Shown: positions 25,505 to 34,423 of the stretch, in pieces | Layout: every line of letters starts with the position of its first letter | How positions within the stretch are numbered: the stretch's first letter is position 1 | Source: Beijerinckiaceae bacterium | GTDB lineage: Bacteria; Pseudomonadota; Alphaproteobacteria; Rhizobiales; Beijerinckiaceae | Direction of reading: 5' to 3' | Assembly: GCA_947453205.1 (NCBI GenBank) | Contig: CANGFT010000032.1 | Coordinates: forward strand, 1 to 46,060 | Length of the DNA: 46,060 nt | Position numbers and translations under genes: made by a program | The notes under the pieces: generated by a model | What the model was told of the DNA's origin: nothing | The model's database searches: none | Seen by the model: only the letters and a program-made list of their open reading frames with translations

Positions 25505-27433
25505 ATGAGCGCAGGCGCAAAGACGCAAGACCAGTTTCTCTCGATCCTGTCGCGCGATGAGGCGGCGGCGCGGTTCGACGCCGCGCTCTTCCCGCGCGTC
25601 CTGCGCCACGAAAGGCTCGCCCTGACCGATGCGCTGGGCCGCGCCGTGGCGCAAGACGTGGTCGCGCCCACGGACGCCCCGCCCTTCGACCGCGCCAATG
25701 TGGACGGCTTCGCCCTGCGCGCCGCTGATGTGACCGGCGCCAGCGAGGGAACGCCCATTCGCCTGTCGCTCAATGGGGAGATCATCGCCTGCGGGGTTGC
25801 GCCGGGCCTGCGGGTGACCGAGGGGTCCGCCACGCCGATTGCGACCGGCGGCCCCCTGCCCCGCGGCGCCGATGCGGTCGTGATGATCGAACAGACGCAG
25901 CCCGCAGGACATGACGCCATCGAACTGCGTCGCCCTGCGACGCCCGGCCAGTTCGTCTCATACGCAGGGTCCGACATGGCGCGCGGCGAAACGCTGGTGC
26001 GGGCGGGGAGCCTCATCAGCGCCCGCGAAATCGGCATGCTCGCGGCCTGCGGCATTGGCGCGCTCGATGTCATCGCAAGGCCGCGCGTCGCCATTCTCTC
26101 GACAGGCGACGAGCTTGTTCAACCGGGCGGCCGTCTCGGCCCCGCGCAGATCCATGACGCCAATGGCCCGATGATCGCCGGCGCCGTCGCCGAGAATGGC
26201 GGCGACCCCCTGTTCCTCGGCGCCATCCACGACGACGAATCCGCGCTCGAAAAGGCCATGCGCGAGGCGCTGACGAACGCCGACATGCTGCTGCTGTCGG
26301 GCGGCACCTCAAAGGGCGCGGGCGACCTCACCTATCGCATCATCGCGCGGCTGGGCGCCCCCGGCGTCATCGCCCATGGCGTTGCGCTCAAGCCCGGCAA
26401 GCCGCTCTGCCTCGCGGTCTGCGACGGCAAGCCCGTCGTCATTCTGCCGGGCTTTCCGACCTCCGCCATGTTCACCTTCCACGACATGATCGCCCCCGTC
26501 CTGCGGCGCATGGCGGGCCTGCCGGCGCGCGCCGAATCGAAGGTGACGGCGCGGCTGCCGGTGCATGTGGCGTCCGAGCTTGGCCGCACCGAATTCGTGA
26601 TGACCGCCCTCGTCGATGGCCCCGAGGGCCTGCTGGCCTATCCCACGGGGAAAGGCTCGGGCGCTGTGACCTCCTTCACCCAGGCCGACGGCTTTGTGAA
26701 GATCGACGCCCTCGCCGACCATGCGCCCGCTGGCGCTCAGGTGGAGGTGACGCTCTTCAGCCCGAATCTGCGGCTGCCCGACCTCACGATCATCGGCAGC
26801 CATTGCACGGGGCTCGACCTCATCACCGGGCCGCTGATGGCGGGGGGACGGCAGGTGCGGGTCATCGCGGTCGGCAGCCTCGGGGGCCTCGCCGCCGCAA
26901 GACGCGGGGAATGCGATCTCGCGCCCATTCACCTCTTCGACGACAAAAGCGAGGCCTATAACCAGCCCTTTCTGAGCGAGGGGCTTGAGCTGATCCCCGG
27001 CTGGCGGCGCATGCAGGGCATCGTCCATCGGCGCGACGATCCGCGTTTTGAAGGGCTGGACGCGCGCGCCGCCGTCGCAAAAGCCCTCCTCGACGACACA
27101 TGCCTGATGGTGAACCGCAATCAGGGCGCGGGCACGCGCATCCTGCTGGACCGGCTGCTTGGCGGCGCAAGGCCCGAGGGCTACTGGAACCAGCCGAAAT
27201 CGCACAATGCGGTGGCCGCCGCCGTGGCGCAGGGGCGCGCGGATTGGGGCATGACCATCGCGCCCGTCGCACAGGCCTATGGCCTTGGCTTCGCGCCCTT
27301 CGCCGAAGAGCATTATGATCTTGCGCTCGTCGCCGCGCGTCGGGAAAAGCCCGCCGTTCAGGCTTTTCTGGACCTGCTGCGCAGCGCTGAAATCCGCCAG
27401 GCGCTCACTGCCGCCGGCTTCCGCCCGGCCTAG
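25505..27433 (+). CDS. MoeA fused to a periplasmic-binding-protein-like domain
   Basis: A 642-residue protein. Residues about 15-415 are a complete Moe[50 protein letters not shown] and [12 protein letters not shown]. MoeA inserts molybdate or tungstate into adenylylated molybdopterin. Residues about 425-642 are a PBP-like domain of the type often fused to MoeA or to ModE-like regulators, with [41 protein letters not shown] and [11 protein letters not shown]. There is no signal peptide, so this domain works in the cytoplasm, presumably sensing or presenting an oxyanion or cofactor precursor. ATG 25505 is chosen because it lies just after the previous stop. The stop codon shares the bases CTAG with the convergent mobA stop. 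Confidence 0.82.
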   Translation: MSAGAKTQDQFLSILSRDEAAARFDAALFPRVLRHERLALTDALGRAVAQDVVAPTDAPPFDRANVDGFALRAADVTGASEGTPIRLSLNGEIIACGVAPGLRVTEGSATPIATGGPLPRGADAVVMIEQTQPAGHDAIELRRPATPGQFVSYAGSDMARGETLVRAGSLISAREIGMLAACGIGALDVIARPRVAILSTGDELVQPGGRLGPAQIHDANGPMIAGAVAENGGDPLFLGAIHDDESALEKAMREALTNADMLLLSGGTSKGAGDLTYRIIARLGAPGVIAHGVALKPGKPLCLAVCDGKPVVILPGFPTSAMFTFHDMIAPVLRRMAGLPARAESKVTARLPVHVASELGRTEFVMTALVDGPEGLLAYPTGKGSGAVTSFTQADGFVKIDALADHAPAGAQVEVTLFSPNLRLPDLTIIGSHCTGLDLITGPLMAGGRQVRVIAVGSLGGLAAARRGECDLAPIHLFDDKSEAYNQPFLSEGLELIPGWRRMQGIVHRRDDPRFEGLDARAAVAKALLDDTCLMVNRNQGAGTRILLDRLLGGARPEGYWNQPKSHNAVAAAVAQGRADWGMTIAPVAQAYGLGFAPFAEEHYDLALVAARREKPAVQAFLDLLRSAEIRQALTAAGFRPA

Positions 27434-28053
27434 GGCGCGAGCGCGGCGAGGGCCTCAGCATCCGACAGGTCATCGGGCGTATTGGCGTTGAAGAAGGGGT
27501 CGACGGGCGTCGCGGGCCACTGGGTCGTCGCCAGCCTGTGGCGGGCTGTCCAGCGGCCGACCTTGCGGCACTGCTCGACCACGAGCGCATGGCGCAGCTC
27601 ATCACGCAGGGAGACTTTCCAGAGGCCGATCACGGGATGGCTCTGGCCGCCGCTCGCCGCCACCGCCAGATCCGCCTGCATGGCCAAGCGGTCCGCCTGC
27701 AGGCGCGCCACAAGATCGCGGGGCAGGAAGGGGCAGTCCGCCGCCACGCTCGCGACCCACTCGACGCCGGGATGATGCGCCGCGCACCAGTCGAGCGCCG
27801 CCAGGACTCCCGCCAGCGGCCCGGCGAAATCCGGCACATCGTCAGCCACGACCGGCAGGCCATAGGACGTGAAGCGGGCGGGATCGCCATTGGCGTTGAG
27901 GATGAGGGCGGCGCACTGGGGTTCGAACCGTTCGATCACATGGTCGAGGATCGGGCGCCCCGCGATCCTGCGCATGGTCTTGTCGCCGCCGCCCATGCGC
28001 CGCGCCAGACCGCCCGCCAGAATGACCCCGAGCGTGGCGAGCGGCTCAGTCAT
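27430..28053 (-). CDS. mobA: Molybdenum cofactor guanylyltransferase MobA
   Basis: A 207-residue protein with the nucleotidyltransferase signature [16 protein letters not shown] at the N-terminus, then [30 protein letters not shown] and the acidic [10 protein letters not shown]. MobA adds GMP to the metal-dithiolene cofactor to form bis-MGD, needed by DMSO-reductase-family enzymes such as the formate dehydrogenase encoded further right. The ATG at 28053 overlaps the stop of the upstream polyferredoxin gene (ATGACTGA), which supports it over an in-frame ATG 15 bases upstream. The C-terminus [10 protein letters not shown] is typical of the family. The gene converges on the MoeA-PBP gene with overlapping stops. 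Confidence 0.9.
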   Translation of the reverse strand: MTEPLATLGVILAGGLARRMGGGDKTMRRIAGRPILDHVIERFEPQCAALILNANGDPARFTSYGLPVVADDVPDFAGPLAGVLAALDWCAAHHPGVEWVASVAADCPFLPRDLVARLQADRLAMQADLAVAASGGQSHPVIGLWKVSLRDELRHALVVEQCRKVGRWTARHRLATTQWPATPVDPFFNANTPDDLSDAEALAALAP

Positions 28054-30076
28054 CCTGCCCCGCCGCATCGCGCATCTTGAGATAATCTTCCGTGGTCATG
28101 ATCGGCGGGCGCTGCGGCGCGCCATAGGGATCAAAGCCCTCGTTCATCACGGCTTCGACGCGGCATTTCTCGCACATGCGCACCACATCCACCCGGCGCG
28201 CGTTCTCGCCGCTGAACATCCAGTGCTTGCCCGCGAGCCTGGACGTGATCTTGTCGATCATGCTTTTGGTCGCGAAAGGCGTTCCACAGCCGATGCAGCA
28301 GAAGGGCTCCTCCTCCTTGAGGAGGCGCGCAGGCTCGCGCCAGGCGTTGAAATCAATCTGCGGCTTCAGCTTGATGACCTTTTCCGGGCAGGTGGCCGCG
28401 CAAAGGCCACATTGCACGCAGGCGCTTTCGGTGAAGCGCAGAAGGGGGCGCTCGGGATCATCGCCCAGCGCGCCCGTGGGGCAGGCGGTGACGCAGGAAT
28501 GGCAGAGCGTGCAGCCCTCCGCATTCACCTCCAATCCGCCGAATGGCGCGCCCTGTTCCAGCGCGATCACATCGACAGGGCTCGGCGCGGCGACATGCAG
28601 CTCGCGCATCATCGTCTCAAGCACCGGACGCTTGGAGCCACGCGGCTCGATTTGCGCGGGACGCGCAGATGGCGTGCCCTGCGGCAGGGCCTTCAAACGC
28701 TCCAGCAACTGATCGGGATCATCGGTCTCGATGATCTGCAGGACATCCCGGCCATAGCCGAGCCCGGCGACGATGGCGCCGCTCATGTCGGCCATGCTGC
28801 GAAGCCCGGCGATATCATGTTTGGGCTTGGCGCGCGTCAGCAGGGCGAGGCCGCTGGCGCCGAAGGCGAAGGCGCCGGTCATGACCTCCGGCCCGACCTG
28901 CGTCACCTCATTGAGCCGCAGCGGCAGCACATGGGCGGGCAGGCCGTCGCCAAACCGGGCGAGCGCGTCGATCAGGGCCGCGCCATGGTCGCCGTCATGC
29001 AGAAGCACGATGGGCGTCCGCCCGCCTGCGGCGCGATAGGTCGTCAGCAGCGCGCGCAACCGCCGCAGCACCGCATCCGCCGGGGGCAGCGCATAGGAGG
29101 CGGCGCCGGTCGGGCAGACCGAAGCGCAGGAGCCGCAGCCCGCGCAAATCTCGGGATTGATCTTCACATGATCGCCATCGGGCGTGATGGCGCCGGTCGG
29201 GCAAAGATCAAGGCAGCGCACGCAGCCAGTGATCTTCGAGCGCGAATGGGCGCAGACGCCTTCGTTGAAATGGATGAAGCGAGGCTTGTCGAAGACGCCG
29301 ACGAGCTGGGCGGCCTCCGCGATGGCCTTCTCAACCGCCGCCTTGTCGCGCGGATCGGCGCGCAGATAGCCCGGCCGCAGGTCCGCAGCAGGAAAGAGCG
29401 CGCCATAGCCGCTGAGGTCGAGAATGATGTCGCAGGTCGATGTCGCGCCATTGCGGGCGGCGCCGAAGTTGAGGCGCGCGCGCGAGCTTGGCGCAGGCAG
29501 GGCTGTTTCATCGACGGACAGTTCGAAGGCGCCGAGCACGCCGCTGGCGTTGCGCACATGGCCCTGAATGATCGGAAAATCCCGCGCCGCAGGCGCCGCC
29601 ACATCGCCCGGCCGAGACAGCATGACGGTCACGTCGAGACGGTCCGCGAGCCTGCGCCCCGCCTCGACCGCCAGTTCATCGCGGCCATAGATCAGGATCA
29701 CCCCCTCGCTCTTGAGGGTCACGGCCTGTATGGGCGGCATCTCCTCGCGCGCGGCGGCGATGAGGGCCGCAGCCTTGGGGCCGCTGTGCGCGGCCTCGCT
29801 CGACCATCCCGCGGCTTCACGAATGTTCACAAAGCTGAGAGGCGCGTCGGCGCCGAGGTCTTCGGCGACTTCCTGGAAGAGCGCGGCCTCCTGCGTGCAG
29901 GCGATGGTGATGGGCGTCGCCTCGGCGAGCGCGTCTTTCAGCAGATCAAGCTGCGCGCCGCAAAGCTGGTCGGCGCGCGCAAAGCAGCTGACGCCAGCCT
30001 TTTTCAACGCCGCCTCATCAATCGGCATCGTCTTTTCGCAGGAGCAGACAAACAGACGGGATTCGACGCCGCTCAT
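28046..30076 (-). CDS. Polyferredoxin-like 4Fe-4S protein of the formate dehydrogenase region
   Basis: A 676-residue cytoplasmic protein. Four [4Fe-4S] ferredoxin motifs are visible: [11 protein letters not shown] near 285, [14 protein letters not shown] near 312, [14 protein letters not shown] near 522 and [14 protein letters not shown] near 555. Further Cys groups are VCSCEK (residues 10-15), CCIGCGTPF near 595 and CEKCRVE near 635, the last two perhaps a zinc or extra cluster site. The order resembles proteins annotated only as 4Fe-4S binding protein beside rhizobial Fdh loci. ATG 30076 has GGAG 7 bases before it. A long upstream in-frame extension is spurious, because it is antisense to the next gene. 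It shares an operon with mobA and diverges from the lipoate-ligase-like gene. A role in electron transfer or in maturation of formate dehydrogenase is likely but not shown. Confidence 0.82.
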   Translation of the reverse strand: MSGVESRLFVCSCEKTMPIDEAALKKAGVSCFARADQLCGAQLDLLKDALAEATPITIACTQEAALFQEVAEDLGADAPLSFVNIREAAGWSSEAAHSGPKAAALIAAAREEMPPIQAVTLKSEGVILIYGRDELAVEAGRRLADRLDVTVMLSRPGDVAAPAARDFPIIQGHVRNASGVLGAFELSVDETALPAPSSRARLNFGAARNGATSTCDIILDLSGYGALFPAADLRPGYLRADPRDKAAVEKAIAEAAQLVGVFDKPRFIHFNEGVCAHSRSKITGCVRCLDLCPTGAITPDGDHVKINPEICAGCGSCASVCPTGAASYALPPADAVLRRLRALLTTYRAAGGRTPIVLLHDGDHGAALIDALARFGDGLPAHVLPLRLNEVTQVGPEVMTGAFAFGASGLALLTRAKPKHDIAGLRSMADMSGAIVAGLGYGRDVLQIIETDDPDQLLERLKALPQGTPSARPAQIEPRGSKRPVLETMMRELHVAAPSPVDVIALEQGAPFGGLEVNAEGCTLCHSCVTACPTGALGDDPERPLLRFTESACVQCGLCAATCPEKVIKLKPQIDFNAWREPARLLKEEEPFCCIGCGTPFATKSMIDKITSRLAGKHWMFSGENARRVDVVRMCEKCRVEAVMNEGFDPYGAPQRPPIMTTEDYLKMRDAAGQDD

Positions 30077-30208
30077 TCCAGTTCTCCCGGCGCCATGCGC
30101 CCAAGCAATTTGCTGACCGACGAATATGCAGGCTAAGTCGGGTTTCTCTACCCTATTCGCGAAGCACCCGCTATCCTTATCAAAATTCGCAACCGAGCTT
30201 GACCACCG

Positions 30209-30973
30209 ATGCCGCTCGCCAAACACAGCACGCCCGCCAAGCACAGCACGCTCGACCTGCCCCCCGGCTTCACCGAACTGAAGCTGCGTGAACTCGGCGA
30301 CGCCTATGCCCATGCCTGCGCCATCGCGCAGGCGCAGGGGGCGGGCGCGCTGGTCTGGGTTGGGCGTTATGACCTCGTGGAGTTCGCCGTGGTGCTGGAG
30401 CCGGATGAGCCGCTTGCGGGCGCACGCCGCGCGCATTTCGCAGCCATGAACGCGATTGGCGACGCCATCGCCGCCCATTGCCCGCCCGAGCGCGACGTGG
30501 CCTTCGCCTGGCCCGACACGGTGCTTTTCGACGGCGCGCTGATCGGCGGCCTGCGCCTCGCCTGGCCGCAGGATTGCGCGGAAGACCAGATCCCCGACTG
30601 GCTCGTCGTCGGCGTGATGCTGCGCGCCGCAGACCTCAGCCATGTGGACACAGGCCTCGTGCCCGGCAGCACATCGCTGCTTTCCGAGGGCTTTGAAATG
30701 CTGGATTGCGAAGCCATCATCGCCAGCTTCACGCGCCACCTCATGACCCACTTCGACCGCTGGAAAGAGAAGGGCTTCAAAGCCGTGGCCCAGGATTTCT
30801 TCGCGCGCCTGCCCCCCGGCAAGGCGGGCGAACGGCGCGCCATCGACGGCGACGGCGACCTGCTCGTCCATGCGCCCCTGGACACTGGCGCCGCAAGGCG
30901 ATCCTCATTGGTCGAAGCGCTGAAGCAGGCGGCATGGCTCGACGCGCAGCATGGCGCGCCAAGGCTGAGATGA
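30209..30973 (+). CDS. Biotin/lipoate ligase-like protein of the fdh region
   Basis: A 254-residue protein resembling the biotin/lipoate A/B ligase family (with a DUF4444-type C-terminal part) found beside alphaproteobacterial formate dehydrogenases. The biotin-ligase-like fold is suggested by GALVWVGRYDLVEFAVVLEP, DVAFAWPDTVLFDGALIGGLRLAWP and PDWLVVGVMLRA. The usual GRGRxGR motif of BirA and the LplA lysine signature are not seen, so biotin or lipoate transfer is doubtful. It is the first gene of a rightward operon whose next gene starts 4 bp later. It diverges from the polyferredoxin gene across about 130 bp that must hold both promoters. A role in formate dehydrogenase maturation is inferred from the constant neighbourhood. 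Confidence 0.75.
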   Translation: MPLAKHSTPAKHSTLDLPPGFTELKLRELGDAYAHACAIAQAQGAGALVWVGRYDLVEFAVVLEPDEPLAGARRAHFAAMNAIGDAIAAHCPPERDVAFAWPDTVLFDGALIGGLRLAWPQDCAEDQIPDWLVVGVMLRAADLSHVDTGLVPGSTSLLSEGFEMLDCEAIIASFTRHLMTHFDRWKEKGFKAVAQDFFARLPPGKAGERRAIDGDGDLLVHAPLDTGAARRSSLVEALKQAAWLDAQHGAPRLR

Positions 30974-30977
30974 CGAA

Positions 30978-31544
30978 ATGACGAAGCTCCCCCGCACGAT
31001 CCGGCTCGACCCGTCCGACACCTTCATTTTCGAACAGGCGGCGGCGCCCGGCGAATGGGCGGCCTCCGGCTCCTTCGCCTTCCTCCACCGCGAGCCCTCC
31101 ATGCTCACGCGCAAGGAGCGCACGGCGCTGCGGTCGGGCTTTCTGGGGCTTTCCTCCTTCGGCTGGTCGACCCTGTGCGTCGTGGTCGAGGCCAGCGTCG
31201 AAGAGCGCGCGGACGCCGTGGAGCGACTGGCGACCTATCTCATGGAAGCCCATGGCGCGCCCTCGCGCGAGCTTGCGCTGATGGCCGCGGAGGAGGAGAT
31301 CCAGTTCGCGGAATCCCTCTGCAATCATCCCGTCCAGACCATTCTCGCGGTCCAGCGCGATGTTGAGGACACCGGCGAGATCCGCGAAAGGTTCCGCACG
31401 CTGCATGCGCGCGACCGCTCAGGCGATCCCGATCCCCTGCACGCCAATCTGCGCGCCTTCACCATCGTAGAAGACAAGGGCGAGAGCGCAGATCCGGTGG
31501 ACGAGGTGGATCTTCACGCATTCCTGAAGACGGATCGCACATGA
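30978..31544 (+). CDS. DUF6505-like protein of the fdh region
   Basis: A 188-residue soluble protein starting MTKLPRTIRLDPSDTFIFEQ. It has no signal peptide and no metal motif. Features seen are a beta-rich start (EWAASGSFAFL), a single GFLGLSSFGWSTLCVVVEA hydrophobic stretch that looks like a buried strand, and a helical middle with EERADAVERLATYLMEAHGAP. I match it to the small family annotated DUF6505 at alphaproteobacterial formate dehydrogenase loci, from memory of neighbourhood and sequence type. It begins 4 bp after the ligase-like gene and overlaps the next start by four bases. Function is unknown; assembly or quality control of the dehydrogenase is a guess from context. Confidence 0.68.
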   Translation: MTKLPRTIRLDPSDTFIFEQAAAPGEWAASGSFAFLHREPSMLTRKERTALRSGFLGLSSFGWSTLCVVVEASVEERADAVERLATYLMEAHGAPSRELALMAAEEEIQFAESLCNHPVQTILAVQRDVEDTGEIRERFRTLHARDRSGDPDPLHANLRAFTIVEDKGESADPVDEVDLHAFLKTDRT

Positions 31545-32560
31545 GAGAGTTCTGGGTTTCCTCCGGCCACCACCTGACCCGCCGCGCCGAACATGGCGGG
31601 CTCATGGTCACGCCCGAACTCATCATGGCCTGGCTCGCGCGGCCGGAGCTTGCGCCCCCGCAGGACGCCTGCGCGGCGGAGCGGGCGCTCCATGCGGCGC
31701 TGCTGCAAGAGCCCCTGCGCCCGGTCGCGCCCAGCGAAATCGCCGCCATGGCGGATGCCGACGCGCGCGAGAACTGGACCTTCATGATGGCCTTCCGGGA
31801 CCAGCTCCTGAGCGCGCGGTCGCTGGAGGGGGCCTATCTTGAGCTCGCCCGCAAGGGCGCCAGCCACCTGCCGCCGATCATGCTGGGCCAACTCTGCCAC
31901 CTCGTGCTGCGCAATGCGCTCGAGGGCTGCGACGACCCCTTCACCCTGCGCGCCGCGGAGCTCTTCTTCCGCCCCCAGAAGGCCGCCCTGCGCGATGGCC
32001 TCCTGTTGCTGGCTGATTGTGAAGTGGTGGAGGCGCAAGAGGCCTATGCGCGCGACGCCCATCACTCGCCCCTGACGGCGCTGCTGACGGATGTGCCGGA
32101 ATTCGGCAATCTCGATGTGATGGATGGCGAGAACGCCTGGACCTACTGGTCGCGCTCGGACGCCCATAGCATGATCATGAATCTCGGCGGCGACGCAAAG
32201 GCCCGCATGGGCCTCGCCCAGGCCATCGAACGCTGGATCGCCCATATGGCGCAGATCGAGGTCAAGGTGGAGCCCATCGCCCGCATGGAGGATGACGACT
32301 GGCGCTGGTTCATCGGCCTCGACAGCCACGGCACGCGCATCGGCAACGCGCTCTGGAATGGCGAGGCCGTCGCGCCGGGCATGGCGGAGCGCATCGTCAC
32401 GCTGATGCGCATGACCTTCATCGACGAAAGCCGCCTGCGGGCGGACATGCGGGGCAAGCCGGTCTATCTCATCGGCGCCATGGACCATGAAAATGTCTGG
32501 CGCATGAAGCCTCAGAACCTCCTTGTCGGACTGCCGCTGATCGAAGGCGAACCCTCATGA
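31541..32560 (+). CDS. DUF6352-like protein of the fdh region
   Basis: A 339-residue soluble, largely alpha-helical protein starting MREFWVSSGHHLTRRAEHGG. Landmarks are GLMVTPELIMAWLARPEL, ENWTFMMAFRDQLLSARSLEGAYL, and near the C-terminus WRWFIGLDSHGTRIGNALWNGE and MTFIDESRLRADMRGKPVYL. This is the pattern of the family annotated DUF6352, known mainly as a neighbour of DUF3305/DUF3306 and formate dehydrogenase genes. No cofactor or catalytic motif can be named. It overlaps both its neighbours by four bases (ATGA), indicating coupled translation and probably matched amounts of these proteins. Confidence 0.72.
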   Translation: MREFWVSSGHHLTRRAEHGGLMVTPELIMAWLARPELAPPQDACAAERALHAALLQEPLRPVAPSEIAAMADADARENWTFMMAFRDQLLSARSLEGAYLELARKGASHLPPIMLGQLCHLVLRNALEGCDDPFTLRAAELFFRPQKAALRDGLLLLADCEVVEAQEAYARDAHHSPLTALLTDVPEFGNLDVMDGENAWTYWSRSDAHSMIMNLGGDAKARMGLAQAIERWIAHMAQIEVKVEPIARMEDDDWRWFIGLDSHGTRIGNALWNGEAVAPGMAERIVTLMRMTFIDESRLRADMRGKPVYLIGAMDHENVWRMKPQNLLVGLPLIEGEPS

Positions 32561-33087
32561 ATGACGGCGCAGAAACCATCCGGGAGATTGGCGTGGTGCT
32601 CGCGCGCCGCAAGGTCGACCATCCCTGGGCCAACCATGTCTGGGTGGCCCATGCCGCGCTCTATCCGCCGCCCGAGACGCAGGCCGGAACCGTGGTCTCC
32701 GCCGACGACACGCTGACGCTGGTCTATGCTGGTCCGGCGACGGTCGAGCTTTTTGTGAGTGAGACAGGCAACTATCGCGACAACCTCCAGTCAGGGTCGC
32801 CGTCCCTGTGGATCGCCGCCCGAACGCGCAGCGATGGGGGCACGCCGGAATTTGTGCGGGTGACCGCAGACCCCACGGAGGGCGAGGCCTATTTCGAGTC
32901 CGGCAGCGACGTGGTCGCAGCCCTGCCGATGGCGCCTGACCTCGTCGAATGGGTCAGCGCCTTCGTGGCGGCCTATCATGTCGAACGTGAGTTCCTGAAG
33001 CGCAAGCGCGACCGCAAGGATGGCGGCAGTCGGCATGATGGAGGCAAGCCTGCCGGGGGCGGGCATGGTGGGGGCGGTGGGCCATGA
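32557..33087 (+). CDS. DUF3305 domain protein
   Basis: A 176-residue protein. The N-terminal 140 residues show the DUF3305 pattern: GVVLARRKVDHPWANHVWVAHAAL, LFVSETGNYRDNLQSGSPSLWIAA, VRVTADPTEGEAYFESGSD and PMAPDLVEWVSAFVAAYHVE followed by KRKRDRK. The last about 30 residues are a low-complexity Gly/His/Lys/Asp tail that may be disordered or bind metal. DUF3305 genes sit beside DUF3306 and formate dehydrogenase genes in many alpha- and betaproteobacteria, which implies a maturation role that has not, to my knowledge, been shown biochemically. It overlaps the neighbours on both sides by four bases. Confidence 0.84.
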   Translation: MNDGAETIREIGVVLARRKVDHPWANHVWVAHAALYPPPETQAGTVVSADDTLTLVYAGPATVELFVSETGNYRDNLQSGSPSLWIAARTRSDGGTPEFVRVTADPTEGEAYFESGSDVVAALPMAPDLVEWVSAFVAAYHVEREFLKRKRDRKDGGSRHDGGKPAGGGHGGGGGP

Positions 33088-33701
33088 GCGACGAAGACTC
33101 CTTCCTCGCCCGCTGGTCGAAGCGCAAGCGCGTCGCCCTCGCGCCGCAGCCAGACGAGGCTCAGGCGACCAGTCCGAAGGCCCCTTCAGCGGAAGGCGCG
33201 GAGGAGCCCTTCGATCTATCGGCCCTGCCCGATCTCGAAACCCTGACCGGCAAGTCCGATCTCTCGGCCTTCATGCACAAAGCCGTGCCCGAGGCGCTGC
33301 GCAACGCGGCCCTGCGCAAGGTCTGGGCGCTCGACCCGTCGGTGCGCGACTATGTGGGCGAGGCGCTCGACTACGCCTGGGACTGGAACAGCCCCGGCGG
33401 CGTTCCCGGCTTCGGGGAGGCCATCGCCAGCGAGGAAACGCTCGCTTTCGTGCGGAATTTGCTGGCCGGGCCGAACGACAACGAAAATGTGATCGACGGG
33501 GCTGCGGCCCAAGGCGAGCGCCCTTCCGCCTTCGCCAATGACTCCGACGAAGGGCCGCAGACGGTCGCGGCCGTCGAGACCACACATCAAACAACTGAAA
33601 ATACTAAATTTATTGAGGCCCGTGAGGCCACAGCCCCGCACCCCGAGGCCCCGGCTCCCGCGCCGCGTCGGCATCGACACGGCGGCGCCTTGCCCGGCTG
33701 A
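33084..33701 (+). CDS. DUF3306 domain protein
   Basis: A 205-residue protein with the DUF3306 signature: SFLARWSKRKR at the start, FDLSALPDLETLTGKSDLSAFM, VPEALRNAALRKVWALDPSVRDYV and the closing WDWNSPGGVPGFG (near residues 95-110). The C-terminal 80 residues are low in complexity with many Ala, Pro and Glu, ending in a His/Arg-rich tail, and are probably disordered. It is the last gene of the five-gene accessory operon that starts at 30209. Partnership with DUF3305 is constant in other genomes. The short AT-rich patch near 33595-33615 is unlike its surroundings but keeps the frame. Confidence 0.84.
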   Translation: MSDEDSFLARWSKRKRVALAPQPDEAQATSPKAPSAEGAEEPFDLSALPDLETLTGKSDLSAFMHKAVPEALRNAALRKVWALDPSVRDYVGEALDYAWDWNSPGGVPGFGEAIASEETLAFVRNLLAGPNDNENVIDGAAAQGERPSAFANDSDEGPQTVAAVETTHQTTENTKFIEAREATAPHPEAPAPAPRRHRHGGALPG

Positions 33702-33756
33702 GCCTCACCGCTGGCCTGACAGCCCTATTTGACGAAGGTTTTATGTCAGAGGCGCT

Positions 33757-33786
33757 TTGGACTAGTCCAGTTGTGTGCCATATAAT
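33757..33786 (+). promoter_or_regulatory. Sigma-70-type promoter of the formate dehydrogenase operon
   Basis: TTGGAC at 33757-33762 and TATAAT at 33781-33786 are separated by 18 bp, close to the consensus. Transcription would start near 33793, leaving a short leader to ATG 33817 with AGGAGAGG as ribosome site. It stands ahead of the TorD, small Tat protein and FDH subunit genes, which follow in the same direction. Confidence 0.7.
33758..33769. promoter_or_regulatory. Perfect 12-bp palindrome overlapping the -35 box (operator candidate)
   Basis: TGGACTAGTCCA is its own reverse complement and covers five of the six bases of the -35 hexamer. A dimeric regulator bound here would block RNA polymerase. 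No second copy was noticed elsewhere in the window. The regulator is not encoded nearby and cannot be named. Confidence 0.5.
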
Positions 33787-33816
33787 CTTCCGCAGAAACG
33801 TGGTTCAGGAGAGGTC

Positions 33817-34407
33817 ATGCCCCTGGATGGAAGCATCGACGAGATCGATGTCCTTCGAGGCTCGGAATATGCCCTGCTTTCCGTCCTTCTCGGGGCGGCG
33901 CCGAGCCATGATCTTCTGACACAGATGACAGGTCTGCGCGGCGACGCGACGCCTCTTGGGCTGGCCCATATCGCCCTGGCCGACGCCGCCCGAGCAGCTC
34001 AGCAAACCGCCGTCGAACGTGAATATTTCAACCTCTTCATCGGCCTCGCCCGTGGCGAGCTGCTGCCCTATGGCTCCTGGTACCAGACCGGCTTCCTGCA
34101 CGAGCGCCCCCTCGCCCGCGTGCGCGAGGATCTTGCGGCGCTGGGCATTGAACGCGACGGGCCGGGCAAGGAGCCCGAGGATCACATCGCCATTCTCTGC
34201 GAGGTCATGGCGGGCATGGCCCAGGGTCGTTTCGAAGCGGACCTCGATGCGCAGGCGCGGTTCTTCGAGCGTCACATCGAGCCCTGGGCGGCCCGCTTCT
34301 TCGCCGATCTCGAGGTCTGCGCCGCAGCCACTTTCTACAAATCGGTCGGTCGTCTTGGCCGCACCTTCATCGAACTCGAGGCGGAAGCCTTCAAGCTGCC
34401 TCGTTGA
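33817..34407 (+). CDS. TorD-family chaperone for the formate dehydrogenase
   Basis: A 196-residue helical protein of the TorD/DmsD/NarJ chaperone family. Landmarks are the YALLSVLLGAAPS start, EREYFNLFIGLARGELLPYGSWYQTGF (the family Y-x-x-LF-x-G and PYESxY-like region), and PEDHIAILCEVMAGM with the E-P-x-DH-type motif. Such chaperones bind the Tat signal peptide of a molybdo- or tungsto-enzyme and hold it until the cofactor is loaded. ATG 33817 is chosen because AGGAGAGG precedes it; a longer reading is less likely, as it would start inside the promoter. Next to it come a small Tat protein and the Tat-dependent catalytic subunit, which fits this role. Confidence 0.85.
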   Translation: MPLDGSIDEIDVLRGSEYALLSVLLGAAPSHDLLTQMTGLRGDATPLGLAHIALADAARAAQQTAVEREYFNLFIGLARGELLPYGSWYQTGFLHERPLARVREDLAALGIERDGPGKEPEDHIAILCEVMAGMAQGRFEADLDAQARFFERHIEPWAARFFADLEVCAAATFYKSVGRLGRTFIELEAEAFKLPR

Positions 34408-34423
34408 ACCGGAGCCTTGCGTC

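Noticed and set aside
28046-30871. A 941-residue form of the polyferredoxin with an N-terminal extension of 265 residues
   Set aside because: The extra part is antisense to the lipoate-ligase-like gene, and ATG 30076 has a good ribosome site.
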